Of a DNA stretch of 64,000 bases, positions 1-11,234 are shown piece after piece (within the stretch, counting starts at the first letter, position 1; each line of letters begins with the position of its first letter). This stretch comes from Teratosphaeria epicoccoides (lineage: Eukaryota; Ascomycota; Dothideomycetes; Mycosphaerellales; Teratosphaeriaceae), in NCBI GenBank assembly GCA_021401465.1, contig JADDMT010000027.1, positions 186,001 through 250,000 of the forward strand. Direction: 5' to 3'. Below the pieces are notes generated by a model. That model saw only the letters and a list, made by a program, of their open reading frames with translations, did not search any database and had not been told where the DNA came from. Both the position numbers and the translations under genes were made by a program.

Positions 1-819
1 ACACCATATCCCTCCATGCCCCTCGTCAGCTCCCTCCCCGGCACCACCGCCTCACCCATCCGCATCCCCTTTGGCAACAAGAAAGGCGAACTTATTGATC
101 TGCCAGGAATACAGCGCACGAGCATCGAACAGCACATTAGATCCGAACACCACAAAAACCTCGTCATGAAATCTCGCGTCGTGCCAGAGCAAATCACCAT
201 CAAGCCCGGCCAATCCATGCTCCTAGGCGGTATTATCCGCATCACTCCAAAAATACCTGTGGACAGCAAGATGGTGATGTTGGCTTATGCCTTCGTACCA
301 TCGGCATTGGATCCACATCTCACTAGTACCGCGAAAGCTGTCGCGATTCAGACGGGCATCCACTCTGATCTCTCGGGCGAGGAGCTAGTGGGGAAGCCTT
401 ATACCGGCACAGTGGCCTCCATCGCCACCGATCTCGCCAAGACGCAAATCTCATCCGCAGGCACCTTCGAACTCGAATGGGAGGTAACCAAACAACGCGC
501 CGGTCCCCTTACGGACAAAGCTGCCGGAAAGCAAAAAGCGAATAAACTGCCTTTCGTCATCTATTCCGCAGATCTCCTTGTCGAAAGCGTCGGGTGGGTG
601 GAGCTGGTCTGTCAGGTCAGGCGGCGGAGTGATTCGTTTCTAAGCTCTGATGCGTGGTCGGGGCTAGGAAGGGATGGGGAGAGGGTGCCGGAGGTGGAGG
701 TGTGGAGTCCTGAGGGGAGGTATGTGGGAGTACGGAGGCCGATGGGTGCGTGGTTGATGGGCGGGCTGAACAAACCAGCTGTTGGGCGGGAGCAGAGGAG
801 GAGGCCGAAGGGGAGCTGA
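1..819 (+). CDS. GEP3: GEP3-like mitochondrial circularly permuted GTPase, C-terminal part (5' truncated by window)
   Basis: The reading frame is open from base 1, so this is the 3' part of a gene beginning outside the window; the ATG at 16 is internal. The segment SSLPGTTASPIRIPFG followed by ELIDLPG is what is expected after the G1 loop of a YqeH-type circularly permuted GTPase: a switch-I threonine and a G3 DLPG. The later part (PEQITIKPGQSMLLGG, then a beta-rich stretch ending GWVELVCQVR) matches the conserved C-terminal half of fungal GEP3/Mtg3 as I remember it. Yeast Gep3 is a mitochondrial protein needed for small-subunit rRNA maturation and was found as a genetic interactor of prohibitins. 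The G4, G5 and G1 motifs and the targeting peptide lie outside, so function rests on the C-terminal half. The last 30 residues are Arg-rich and low in complexity. Confidence 0.8.
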   Translation, partial: TPYPSMPLVSSLPGTTASPIRIPFGNKKGELIDLPGIQRTSIEQHIRSEHHKNLVMKSRVVPEQITIKPGQSMLLGGIIRITPKIPVDSKMVMLAYAFVPSALDPHLTSTAKAVAIQTGIHSDLSGEELVGKPYTGTVASIATDLAKTQISSAGTFELEWEVTKQRAGPLTDKAAGKQKANKLPFVIYSADLLVESVGWVELVCQVRRRSDSFLSSDAWSGLGRDGERVPEVEVWSPEGRYVGVRRPMGAWLMGGLNKPAVGREQRRRPKGS

Positions 820-920
820 GCGGGAATGTGTAATCTGTGTTTACGGTGGAAAATCTCCTGCTCATTGCTTCCACTGCTGCCCATACAGGAGCAATGTATC
901 GAAATTGATCAGTCAAGACC

Positions 921-2190
921 TCAGCGGTCTTGCCTGATGCTCAAAATCTTGAGCGGGACAGCGGTCGCGTAGAACAATGCCCTCTGTTCTCTCATCGGCT
1001 TGGGTTGGAAGTCAAGTTCTTCAAGCAGGAATTCGCTGCGCGCTACATCTCACATGCAGTCAGTCGTGCAATACGTCTGCGGCGAGGTGGACGAGGGACG
1101 CGGGTACGCACAGCACGCTTGTATAAATGTCTCGAACGTCTCGGCGTTGCGAATAGCACCGGAGATGATGATTTGGAGCTGAGGTCGGAGATCGAAGAGG
1201 AAGCACAGAGTCGCTACCAGTGAGGAGATGGCTGTTTTGTCGTATGTCTTGAGATCTCAGAGTTAGTCACTCTTTGCGTATCTTGAGCTTTGAAAGGCTA
1301 GAGCGCTTACAATGTCTGTACCAATCACCACATCATACGGAAATGCCTGACAGTCCTCCTCCACCCACGTGCCTTTCAATGCGTGGCCCCAGCGTAACAC
1401 ACTAGTCACCACTTTGCCGCGACCTCCACCCTCATCCAGATCGTTGAGAAAAAGATTCTCCCTCAGCGCCTCAATAACCCCTTCGTCGCCATCCGTGGTC
1501 GTCACATGCTTGCAACCCAGAATATTGGCGCAGAGAATGGATAGGAAACCCGTGCCTGCTCCTAGTTCAAGTAGCGATTTCCCCCAGACCGCATGAGGAT
1601 GCGAGAGGAGATAGGAGCCGAGATGCAGCGCGGCTTCCCAGGTCCTGAAGCCGGTAGTCCGGGAGCCGGAGATCAGGTTGCGGCGTTCTAGGAGCGTGAT
1701 GGTGGGTTCTGAGGCACCTGGGTCCAGTGAGGATGTGAATGGGGAGGGAGAGATGCAGGAAAATGTGACGTAGGTTTTTTGCTGAGCAGCGGTGAGTTCG
1801 GAGGGGAGTTGGCAGGCCATGAGGGTGGAGAGGTGGGACATGAGGTCGTCTGAGATTGACTGGAGTGGAATATCAGAGAGCGCAGAACAGGAGTAGTATA
1901 TGGAAACGATGGAAAAGAGATTGGTGGTGTATAGAAAACCTGAAATCGACGCCTACATCTTCCTCAGGGTTTTCGATGGACTGCTCGATTTTAGCGAGCA
2001 ATGGCTTGAGGACCCGTTGCTGGTAACGCTCTGGGGGACTTCTATCGTTTGTTTCCGGGTTGAACAGTCGTTTGTAGAGCCATGATTGAACGTCTGGATC
2101 TTTGAGCAGTTGTTTTGGTGGCCATGCGAGGAAGTCGGGTTCGAGGAGTTGGAGGTATTGGCGGCGAAAGAGGACGAGTTGCGGGTCCAT
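921..2190 (-). CDS. EFM3: EFM3/EEF2KMT-like protein-lysine methyltransferase, four exons
   Basis: Proposed exons, 5' to 3' on the minus strand: 2190-1957, 1859-1311, 1247-1112 and 1042-921. All junctions are GT-AG and the phases close to one frame. Exon 1 (MDPQLVLFRRQYLQL...) is the N-terminal helical region of the FAM86/EEF2KMT family. Exon 2 holds the SAM-binding motif LLELGAGTGFLSIL, then TTTDGDEGV and VVIGTDI, which exon 3 continues as TYDKTAISSLVATL. Exon 4 supplies the usual end (EFLLEELDFQP...FYAT). The family methylates a lysine of translation elongation factor 2 in the cytosol; this assignment follows from family membership. The start at 2190 is preferred over an in-frame 2205 because MDPQ opens the conserved region. 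It is divergent from eS24 with about 300 bp between starts. Confidence 0.85.
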
Positions 2191-2488
2191 GTTCACACAA
2201 CACACACTCTATTACCTGTCGACGACCTCGCACATGGCTTGTATTGCATGTCCAGTATACTTATTCGTGGATGACCTCGGCGTAACGTTGATGCCGAGGG
2301 TGCCAATCCATGGGTGTCTTCCGGTCTTGCGCTTAGTCATGCATTTCGGCAGCCGGCAAGAGTGCGCCAAGAGATGAATCGCCGAATTGATGGATTTCGC
2401 ATTTGACTTCGAAGATTGACGGACAGCCAGGCGAAGCGCTCACCAACGACTCCCACCGACATATCACATTGACAAATACACTGCAATC

Positions 2489-3015
2489 ATGTCGGAAGGC
2501 CAGGTCACTTTGCGTACGCGCAAGTTCATCCGCAACCCGCTCCTGGGTCGCAAGCAGATGGTCGTGTGCGTCTAGTCATCACCATTACCTCCGCCTGCGC
2601 CGATACTAATAAATCACGGTCGCAGTGACGTCCTCCACCCCAGCCGCCCCAACGTCTCCAAGGATGAGCTCCGTCAGAAGTTGAGCGAGCTCTACAAAAC
2701 CCCCAAGGACCAGGTCTCGGTCTTCGGCTTCAGGACCCAGTACGGCGGCGGCAAGAGCACTGGTTTCGCGCTCCTCTACGACTCCGCCGAGGCTATCAAG
2801 AAGTTCGAGCCGCATTACAGGCTGGTGCGCTACGGACAGGCGACCAAGATTGAGAAGGCGAGCAGACAGCAGCGTGAGTATCTCCGTCAAGAAAGTTTGT
2901 GGGTAGGTGGGATACTGATGGAGGTTGTGGCACAGGCAAGCAGAGGAAGAACCGCGCGCTCACTCTGCGCGGCACGGCCAAGGTCAAGGGTGCCAAGAGC
3001 AAGAAGGACAAATAG
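2489..3015 (+). CDS. RPS24: 40S ribosomal protein eS24, three exons
   Basis: Exons 2489-2565, 2626-2873 and 2936-3015, all GT-AG and in phase; intron 1 carries a clear TACTAAT branch site at about 2605. The product is about 134 residues, the usual length for eS24. It opens MSEGQVTLRTRKFIRNPLLG and contains the signature FGFRTQYGGGKSTGFAL followed by FEPHYRLVRYG; the tail is Lys/Arg-rich (KQRKNRALTLRGTAKVKG...). eS24 is a protein of the small ribosomal subunit. Short introns early and late in the gene are common in fungal ribosomal protein genes. Identification is secure. Confidence 0.97.
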
Positions 3016-4202
3016 ATGGGTGCATGAAGAGGTCCCCAGGGCCGTGGTGGTTTTGCGATGGTGAGCAGGCTTCGTTATGGCGTCGAGTGCTGCAAGAGCT
3101 GCGATTCGAGGGATATTGATGCGGTTTGCGCATAATATGGCGCTGGGTGGATGGATACTTCCACGGTGCCAGCCTGGCGTTCATGCTCGATGAGGTCCAT
3201 ATTCGATCGTATTGCCACGTTTGTGCATGAATGCTCCTCGTCTCACGTTTCACAGTAGTGCGTGATGGAGGGCTTGATGGCTGCTTGTTGAATACTTTTG
3301 TTTGCGGAAGAGAAGGCTGAAGCACGGCTATACTGATGAGGAGTAGGATATGCGTTTGTGCGGCCTTCAAACAACATGGATCGCCGCAGAGATCTGGAAT
3401 CAATACATGGCAAGTTCGCGTCTACTTGTCTCTCAACATGATGCAGATCTTTACCCTTGTACCGCTGATGGTGCCTACAACACTTTCAATCATGGTCTTT
3501 CGTCTATGTTGCCAGTGAGACCCATTTTCCGATGAAACATTGAAGCACATCTATAATGATACCAGTCGGATTAAATGCTGATTTGGCTGAACAGATCTGT
3601 GACGCCTATCCCATTCTTCGCACCACTGGTAACTTATTGGTGCTGCAGACTCGCTATTGATGTGATTGAATGACTGACTGTGACACGCCGATTGAGTGTT
3701 CACATGACTGAATGACTGAGGTGTAGAGCGTCAACGGTGCTTCAAGTCATTCTATATCCATGTGCCAATCCGTGAAGCAGGATCCCGTAGCAACTGCTGT
3801 TTCTCAATCCGAGGATTACTGTACATGTTGTTGAGAGGATGCTTGCGTGGCGGGACTCGACCATTATCTCGTGTTGCAAACGGGCAGACCATGGTGGCCG
3901 TACCTTTCGGGGTACTTGTAGTCAATGGTCGATTCCTCAGATAGGCCAGGCGTACCACATGCATGCCTCAGCGTAATGGTCAATCGATAGTACGTTCTCC
4001 CAATCTGTGCCTTCCAAATGTTGCCTTCTGGAAGCATTCCCATCACATCCGGCGTGGTGTATCAAACAAAGTTTAAATTCCAAAGAGTGCAATGGCAAAT
4101 GGGGAAGGAGCGAGAGAGGCGGCGCTAGCAGCCAACTTTACTTTACTTACCTTTAGACCTTGAGGCGCAAACAGAAACAAAGGTTTGTTCATTCTAGAGA
4201 CG
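3016..4202. other. Intergenic region between eS24 and VPS72
   Basis: Contains the 3' UTR of eS24 and the promoter/5' UTR of VPS72. Open frames here are short and lack coding pattern or family motifs. No repeats or RNA gene were seen. Confidence 0.6.
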
Positions 4203-6113
4203 ATGTCGGACGAGGAGGATTCGGCGAGCGAAGGTGAAAGCGTAGACTTGCAGACGACAGGCCTCATCGCGACTCGAGCGAAACGCGCGACTGCCGGAAA
4301 CCTCTACGCATCACTACGAGCACACATCGACGATGAGGACCTGCAGCGCGAACTGCTGGCCGAAGACGAAGACGATGTCGGCGACTACGAAGGCTCGGAC
4401 AAGGACGATGACGACGATGCGCTGGAGTCGTCAAGCGAGGAAGAGGATGCAGGACCACCGCAGGAAGGCGACGCGGAAGACTTGGAGGGTGAGAAGGAGC
4501 TGAAGAAGGCGGAGCGCGTCGAGCAGAGAAAGAAGCGCAAGGTTCAGGACGCGAGGCTCAAGCTGCCATCATGGCAGAAGAAGTCAAAGCGCGTCAAGTT
4601 GGCGGACGATGTCAAGGCCGACCGCGAAGCACCAGCGCCGAAGCCAAAGAAGAAGAGCGAGCGCGCCAACTGGCTGCCGACCGAAGCAGATGCGCCAACG
4701 AGGCAGTCAAGGCGTTCGCTGGCGGTAGCGAATCGCGAAGTCATCCATGAGAACCTCAAACAGTCATTCCAGAGGAGCGAGAAGCAGCGGGAGGTCATGG
4801 CAAGGGCAGCGCAGAAGGAGAAGCTAAAAAAGCGAGCCGAAATGTCTCAGGAGGACAGGCTGGCTAAGTGCGCGACCATTGCCAAGCAGACTGAGAAGGA
4901 GTTTGGGCGTTGGGAGAGGGACGAGGCCGAGAGACAAAAGTTGCGGGATGAAGCACTGGCGGCGAAGAGAGCAAGAGGTTTGGATGGACCGTTCATACGT
5001 CATTGGAGTGGCAGTGTGCTTTGGGTGGGCAACCACATTAAGCAGCATCGCATATCGCATGGGAGCAAGAAGATTGAGGAGATAATAGAGGAGGCGCCGA
5101 AGGTGGTGGGCGAGCCGGAAGGCAGTGGGAAGCAACCTGTTGTTGCGCCTGCGGCTTCAAACACCGTTGCTGCGACACTTACTCCACCTCCACTGGCACC
5201 TTGCGCCTCAAAGACTCTCGGACCAGGACCCCCCTCTGCTAGTGCGGCTGGACCAACCGCTGGACCACCTGCACCGTCCGTTGCGCCTATACAGCCAACG
5301 ACATCTGACGTTGTGCCAGTATCATGGCTGCAAGGCATACACGACTACGCGTCGCAGCCACCTCAGGCGCCACCCGAACCATCGCCGGCTACCGCACCAC
5401 ACGCTACTTCCACGGCCGGTCCATCACGGCCGCAAGCATGCTCGATGCCGAATGTACCAGTAGGGCCTGCAAATACTTTCAATCACCAGACTCCAACATC
5501 TTACAGCAATGGCTGGCCACCTGGTTCGCAATCGTTCACCCTCAACATACCGCCTCAACCACCACCTGCTCCCGTCCCCCAGATCCGCGTACAAGCCCAG
5601 CGCTCCCTGGTCATGCTGGAGCAGTTCAATAATCTCGACGCCGCCCCTAAGCGCGTCAACAAGACCGCACCGCCCACCCTCGAGCCCACCGATACTGCCA
5701 AGATTCTGCTGCCCGAGTCTTACCCACCACTTGACGCGGAGCAGAAGCAGTACCTCCTCGGCAGACGCGATAGAAAAGGCGCTCTACCTGCCAATCCCAA
5801 CAAGGCCAAGTGTGCGATTATACCTACCGAGATGGCGAAGTACTTCGACCCAAAGACTAGACTGTATTACTCCAATCTGGCAACGTATAAAATCATCCAG
5901 CGGGTGTTGGCCGGTGGATGTCAGTGGTCGAGTCTGCTGGGCTGTTGGGTAGGACCTGTGTATGGAACTATGGGGAGGGCAGCAGCGGGTGTGCCGGAGG
6001 GGTTCATGAGGCCCGTGACGCCGAAGCAGGCTGAGCCTGAAGAAGGCGGAACGGCAAACACCGCGAGTAAGGAGGCGGAAATCGCGCCGCAGAGCGCCGG
6101 TATGTTACTGTAG
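4203..6113 (+). CDS. VPS72: SWR1-complex subunit Vps72/YL1, single exon
   Basis: A 636-residue protein. The N-terminal YL1 domain starts at residue 1 (MSDEEDSASEG, then RAKRATAGNLYASLRA) with a long acidic stretch of D/E runs, as in histone-chaperone segments that bind H2A.Z-H2B. A basic region with LPSWQKKSKR and RQSRRSLAVAN follows. The middle 200 residues are Pro/Ala-rich and probably disordered. The YL1_C domain is near the end (KCAIIPTEMAKYFDPKTRLY, then ATYKIIQRVLAGGCQW). Known role: a subunit of the SWR1 chromatin remodeller that deposits H2A.Z, in the nucleus. The first true ATG is at 4203; the frame extends upstream only through non-ATG codons. No intron is needed. Confidence 0.92.
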   Translation: MSDEEDSASEGESVDLQTTGLIATRAKRATAGNLYASLRAHIDDEDLQRELLAEDEDDVGDYEGSDKDDDDDALESSSEEEDAGPPQEGDAEDLEGEKELKKAERVEQRKKRKVQDARLKLPSWQKKSKRVKLADDVKADREAPAPKPKKKSERANWLPTEADAPTRQSRRSLAVANREVIHENLKQSFQRSEKQREVMARAAQKEKLKKRAEMSQEDRLAKCATIAKQTEKEFGRWERDEAERQKLRDEALAAKRARGLDGPFIRHWSGSVLWVGNHIKQHRISHGSKKIEEIIEEAPKVVGEPEGSGKQPVVAPAASNTVAATLTPPPLAPCASKTLGPGPPSASAAGPTAGPPAPSVAPIQPTTSDVVPVSWLQGIHDYASQPPQAPPEPSPATAPHATSTAGPSRPQACSMPNVPVGPANTFNHQTPTSYSNGWPPGSQSFTLNIPPQPPPAPVPQIRVQAQRSLVMLEQFNNLDAAPKRVNKTAPPTLEPTDTAKILLPESYPPLDAEQKQYLLGRRDRKGALPANPNKAKCAIIPTEMAKYFDPKTRLYYSNLATYKIIQRVLAGGCQWSSLLGCWVGPVYGTMGRAAAGVPEGFMRPVTPKQAEPEEGGTANTASKEAEIAPQSAGMLL

Positions 6114-6511
6114 GATAAGCGCATTGTTCTCAAAGAGCGGAGTGTTGGGGCAGCAGCTGGTGATGTGTCCTGTAGCAAGGTTGCATCTGATGCCATTGGG
6201 GCAGTTGCGAGGATCTATCAACAGCCAACGATAATCGATCTGTTGTCTGCACATCAAGTGCCCTTCACTTCTTGGCAGAGGAGATATGGTCGTTCGATCT
6301 CTCTGCCTACTTTCAGACGCTTAACCAACTCGCTTGTTACAATCAATCTTCAAGCCTCGGCAGCTCGGCAGTGGAGAGTTCCAAGAGAGCTAGGCACAAA
6401 AAGCAGCCCCCGACCTCTGGTGGGAGGGTAAAAGAGAAAAATTGGCAAAATGAAAGGTGCAGTGAGCCTTGATTATGCCTTTGATTTCTTCTGCGAAGAA
6501 GGATAGGAATA
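6114..6511. other. Intergenic: VPS72 3' flank and tRNA trailer
   Basis: No gene seen. On the minus strand, just downstream of the tRNA, T-rich runs at about 6432-6456 (TTTT and TTTTT) are plausible RNA polymerase III terminators. Confidence 0.5.
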
Positions 6512-6602
6512 GCCGAAGGCGGGGCTCGAACCCGCGACCTTGAGGTATCTTCTCTCTTAGTTCAATAAGAGCCACACGCTCTACCGATTGAGCTACCCCG
6601 GC
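6512..6602 (-). tRNA. tRNA-Lys(CTT) with a 19-nt intron
   Basis: Read on the minus strand, a full cloverleaf can be drawn. The acceptor stem is GCCGGGG/CTTCGGC, D-arm GCTC/GAGC, anticodon stem TGTGG/CCTCA with one T-T mismatch, a five-base variable region, and T-arm GCGGG-TTCGAGC-CCCGC. The anticodon loop reads CTCTTA (anticodon CTT), interrupted after position 37 by a 19-nt intron at 6547-6565. The intron contains CTAAGAG, complementary to the anticodon-loop bases CTCTTA, as is common in eukaryotic tRNA introns. The internal box B, GGTTCGAGCC, is intact. CCA is not encoded. Confidence 0.93.
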
Positions 6603-7108
6603 AATGTTACATATCAGTCCCATCCCCAAGATCTCTTATATAATGTCAATCATGAGCCGAACGACTGACAACTCACGAGGGTACGTGTACTTCGTAGGCG
6701 ATTGATGGCAGAAGGCGGTCTTTGCTGAATGCGAAATGACCAAGCTATGGCTAAAAGCGTCCGTGCGACTACATTTCTGCCTGACACGCACCGTCTCTTC
6801 GTACCCATTCGGGGAGCCCCACTAGGGTTAGCGTTTGGGTAGTCGAGATCACCACAGTATCACGTCGCGGAGAATGGATAAAGTCTGAAAAGATATCAAC
6901 GCCCCAACCAGAGATACGCTCAGCTCACTGAGTCCCACCTCGCGGCAAGAGAATTGGCTTTTAGTCCAGAGCGTGACAGTCTAGCCAGCGGAATCATTGG
7001 GGGAGAGAGATATTCACTGTCTATGCGAGCATTCGTGCGATCATCGGGACCTTCCTATAGATGGTACAAGTCCCGTGAATCGATCGATAGACTGAATCTG
7101 CCTGCGAC
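6603..7108. other. Intergenic between tRNA and reductase gene
   Basis: Holds the upstream flank of the tRNA and the 3' flank of the reductase gene. No convincing ORF, repeat or RNA was seen. Confidence 0.5.
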
Positions 7109-8445
7109 CTAATTGAAGCTCACTTTCCCTAATGGAATTGGTGGGATCATCTTGAGCTTGGCCAAGTCTTTGAACACTTCCAGCAGCGATTCCGAGGAGT
7201 CGACAAATCCATGCCAACCCAACTTGCGACTCTTGTCCATGCTGGCCATCGTCAGTGCCATGCTACTGGTCTGTTGTGATGTATGTTCTGCACTCACCTG
7301 AAGTTTAGCGGAGCGGGCCTGCATAGCGTACCATCCAGAAACCCAAAGACACGGTCAACATCTACCAGCTGCTTCTGCGTCAGTCCATGCTCCTCAGCCA
7401 GTTCGGCCCAGGCTTTCTGCACATCATCCCTCTTGGCCCATTCAGTCATCTTGAACTTCGTCCTCGTCACGCCCTTGGGACCATAACCTCTTGGCACAAA
7501 TCTGGTCTGATTCTCTGTATACGCATCGCCATCCTGTGGACCCTTGGCATCGATGCCGTACCAACCAGCGACTCTTGGCCACGCGGACTCCCAAGCAAAC
7601 GCGCTGCTGTCAGAAGTATTGTATTTCTGGTTCGGCGGACCGAGCAAGACGGCCCATTCCTCCATGTACGCATTCATCATGGCACTGCTCATGGACTGTG
7701 TCATCTGCCAAGATTCAATGTCGCCTGGGTACTCTAGCGGTTGGCCGAGCTTCTTGCTGACTGCAGCGAACACAGCGAGCGGGAACGCGGCGTTCATAGC
7801 GGCGACGGGTACTGCGCCAAGAATTGGACCAGGCATACACACATTCCATCCTGCACCAGTCTCTGCACAATACTTTGCCACGATGTCTTCTTGCGGGTAG
7901 TAAAAGTTGGGCTCAAGCTCCACTCTTGGGTCCGTCTCCTCCTGAGGTACCTTTGTGGGGCCGAGATGGCCGCCGTAGTTCTTGGCTCCTGTCTGCAGCA
8001 TAAACCTCCTGGGTTTGATGTGCGCTTGCTTGAGCGCCTCAGTAAAGTTTGAGACCAACAGAGAATTCACTCTAACCATTTCATCGGCATTTGACCATAG
8101 ACCTTGGCCCTCTCTTGGCGCAGGCTGGATGTAGGAAAAGAAGAAGACATAGTCGGCTATCACGTGTCTCTCTTGAAGGATCTTGGCGATGTCACTTGGT
8201 TCTTTGAAGAAGTCCAGAGGAATGTGCTCGGCGTTGTCAGGCAGACCACCGGGCACTAGAGGAGGCCTGCGGCTAAGACAGAATATTTTCTTCCACCGGG
8301 AAAGGTCCTGAGATAAGACTCTGAGCATATAGTGCCCGCTTATGCCATTTGCACCGGTTATTATTGCCGTAAGACCACCGCCGCCTGGCGGGTAGACGGG
8401 CAGGCCATGATAGATGCCTTGCGATTGGACCTGCTGTACTGTCAT
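7109..8445 (-). CDS. PRISE-like NAD(P)-dependent short-chain reductase, two exons
   Basis: Exons 8445-7298 and 7241-7109, with a 56-nt GTGAGT...CAG intron joining LNFS to MDKSRKLGWHGF. The product is about 426 residues. The Rossmann fold starts near residue 27 with GANGISGHYMLRVL (GxxGxxG), followed by FCLSRRPP and a long substrate domain with KNYGGHLG and NFYYPQED; the Y..xK-type active-site region is of the atypical PRISE kind rather than classical YxxxK. The closest known group is fungal oxidoreductases related to progesterone 5-beta-reductase/iridoid synthase, often found in secondary-metabolism loci. The substrate is unknown. The C-terminal exon (MIPPIPLG) is typical of the family and supports the splice. 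An acceptor at 7266 would leave an intron of only 32 nt and was not chosen. Confidence 0.78.
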
Positions 8446-9184
8446 TATGGAGGATGGTTTGCTATCACTCTTGCACAGTCAGGAGTCGATGTCAGCTTAT
8501 TGCTCCTGCTAGGAGGTACCGCCGTTGCCGCGATGTGGGCGGGGGGTCGTTCAGCAACCACCTGGGCAGTTGATCTGCAAACATGCAAGTGTCTCCTGGA
8601 GTTCGCGACATGCCACGCTTGCCACGCGCGTATAAGCAACGTGTTCGTCGATCCTCTAGATGCTCAGGTGAGACTTCCAAGGCCGCCCATGGCATTGGCA
8701 TCGTGAGCGTCGTGACGCGCAGCCACGGAACAACAAGGCCGAGAAAGCATCCGTCAGCCGATTCGCAATGCGGAGTTATGAATGGAAACTGCCATCGGGA
8801 GAAATGCTCCACAGAGTCTGCTAGCTCGAGACGAGGTGGTCACTGATTGGCTGCTGCCAGCCATGACAGCGTGGCGCCAACTTGAACAAAATAACTAGCT
8901 TGAGAAATGCCATGGCGGTGCGATGACTCCTTCCTTGTCTTTTGTCCTCGCGTGCTCAGTCATAGGCTCTTGGGCATGAGCTTTGCTGCTATCAGCACCG
9001 CCAGCCTCGACCAGGTAGGAAGTATATAGCCCGTCGACCTCCGGCCAGCATCGATCCCCCCTTCTCAACACCAAAGCGAGTCATTCCCACTGCCATCATA
9101 TCTCACACCAGGGACATAAATGCCGACCGCAGGAACGAGCCTGCCACGAAAGCCCCTACCAACTGCACAGAGTCCATTTCGAGG
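8446..9184. other. Intergenic, promoter of the reductase and possible promoter of the small ORF
   Basis: No gene seen. A TATATA-like motif near 9024 is followed by CT-rich sequence, a layout typical of a fungal core promoter for a plus-strand transcript reaching 9185. Confidence 0.4.
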
Positions 9185-9418
9185 ATGCCTTTCAACTTGA
9201 ATCCACGCCGCACGTCGGCCCCAAGCACGAACAGCAGCAGGAGCTCATCAGCATCCTCACTTGACGAGACCTTGAATGCAACAACACTTCCGATGGCTCC
9301 CCGCGAGGACGGCCATCACATGTCTGAAAAGACAAGACAAGCAAGATTGCTTGCCAAGTGCAAGGGACAAAACACAGTGCAGTCGAAGCACACCAAATCT
9401 CATTCAGCCAGCGGCTAA
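9185..9418 (+). CDS. Possible small Ser-rich hypothetical protein
   Basis: A 77-residue frame, not recognised. It opens MPFNLNPRRTSAP and continues with a serine-rich stretch (about residues 10-28), then a basic part (EKTRQARLLAKC). Support is only the TATA-like element and CT-rich leader about 160 bp upstream; a short upstream ATG frame at 9120 overlaps it. It may be a real short nuclear or stress-type protein, a first exon, or chance. Confidence 0.3.
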   Translation: MPFNLNPRRTSAPSTNSSRSSSASSLDETLNATTLPMAPREDGHHMSEKTRQARLLAKCKGQNTVQSKHTKSHSASG

Positions 9419-11234
9419 GCAAGAGTCATGCCCTTGTCAGCAGAGCCAACAGAGGATCGAAAGATACACATTCACAAGCAAGGCTTTGCTTTGTGCAGAA
9501 ACCGTAGACAGCCTGGAAACGAACCGAATATTCTGGCGGCGGCGGCTTCACATAATGGTGCTGTAGTACGAAGCGTGCACCGCAACGTCAGCGTCAGCGT
9601 CTCCCAGCACTCAGGAGGATGCGGCATGACGCGCTCGTTGACGGCGGCCAGCTTTGATGGCCCCCAAGCTCTCAGTCGTCATGTCTGTCTAGTATCAGAA
9701 TGGCGGGCTGCGCACCGATGAGACAGAACACGAATGCTGGTTCCATAGCTAGAAAAGACCAGAGATCTGGGGCTGTGCGAGCTTCAATAATGGGGAGTGC
9801 TTGTGGTGCACTTCGTAACAGGACACAAATATTCGAATATAGAACATAGCTAATTTCAGTGATTCGCTAATACGTTTTCTTATGACGCAAATCGCCTCAC
9901 GGTGAAACACTCATCTCAACATTGTCCTCAATGTTCTCCGCCTTATCATTCGCCTGGGTCGTGGAGGAAGCAACGTCTCGGTGGAGCAGATCGCAAACCA
10001 GGAGAGTTCGGATGGCACCAAGATCGTCAGAGCATCCACATTTCTCTTTGTCAAAACTGCAGCAAGAGCGTGTTGTAGATTTTGCCAGTACGACTTCGTA
10101 AGAACCACGCATGATGTACTACTAGCGATAGCGGCGAACACGCTGCAGAACGCGTGCAAGGACAGCTGATAGGAGAATTATGGACTTCCTTCCACGTGTT
10201 GTGTGCTTACTGATCGTGGATTGTTCAACAGCCGCGCACTTGCACGCGTGTCTGCCATCGACGCTGTGAGCGCTGACGGAGAGGGCCGGTCCTTTCGTAG
10301 GGAGTCTCAGTCTGCGGAACATGCCATGATCAAGCGTATGCTCAGGTATGCGTTGAACATGTCGGTGAGGGAAGGTTCACATCCAACGAGCAAATTTTGG
10401 GCACCACGATTGGCGAGGTTTGCTCCCGGCTAGAGTTGCATGAAGGGTGAAAGACACAGCCGATCGACATCGATGGATGGGTGTTCCCGAACCTCCCGCT
10501 GGCAGCTGGTTTTAATCACAAGCGGAGGACGCGCGAGTGCTCAGAGCATCAGGTTCCTTGTGCCTGATTGCGTGCATTAGCAGCCCATCTGCGACTCACT
10601 GGGAAGCGCAAGCCTCCGCAAAAGTGGGACCCAAGCTCCACACACCGTTCTCTGGCGTTCGGGCCCACTATTCTCAGATGCTCCAGGATATGCCGCGATT
10701 GAGTACCTCCCTGCTGGGCTTGATAATGACCCGATGGCATGCTCTTCGAGCACGTCTTTCTTGCTCTAGTTCAGACAATCCTTGGCCCGTGGGCTGACTG
10801 ACTTCGTCTTTGTTTGTTTTGCCACCCGCCTCCCTCTTCACACTTCCCGACTCAAAGACTGGTTTCTGCATCCTCCACGCACCCGCATGTCACCCTGCGG
10901 CGTACCTAGGTACAGGTCTCTGTACTGCACATAGCAGAGTGTCGCAGCCACTACGGCCTCCACCCGGTCAATTGATCCCTTGAGTATGCTGCCAAGTCCC
11001 TAGCCAGTATGATTGAGCACTAACCACTGACCAGCTGTGAGATTAGATCTCAGTCCTCGCCACCGTGTTGAGCTGCCTGGCCCCGCCTGACAGTGGATCG
11101 CCTCCAGCAATACAGCCAGCATCAATTCTGCAAGGCTTTGTAGCTATCGGGTCCATCTCGAGGACTCTCTCGCTAGTGGACACGGGAGTGCACTGTGTCA
11201 CCCCTTTGTCTTATTCCTCAGTAAAGGCTCGCCA
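9419..11234. other. Long gene-poor stretch upstream of the Ecl1-like gene
   Basis: Scattered ORFs of 60-100 codons on both strands show no domain, signal peptide or closing splice pattern that I trust. No repeats or RNAs were found. A TTTGTTTG/CT-rich segment at 10,805-10,870 could be promoter sequence. Confidence 0.45.

Noticed and set aside
9897..10112. Minus-strand Cys-containing short frame (CCSFDKEKCGC)
   Set aside because: No signal peptide or consistent upstream exon could be found; left as unsupported.
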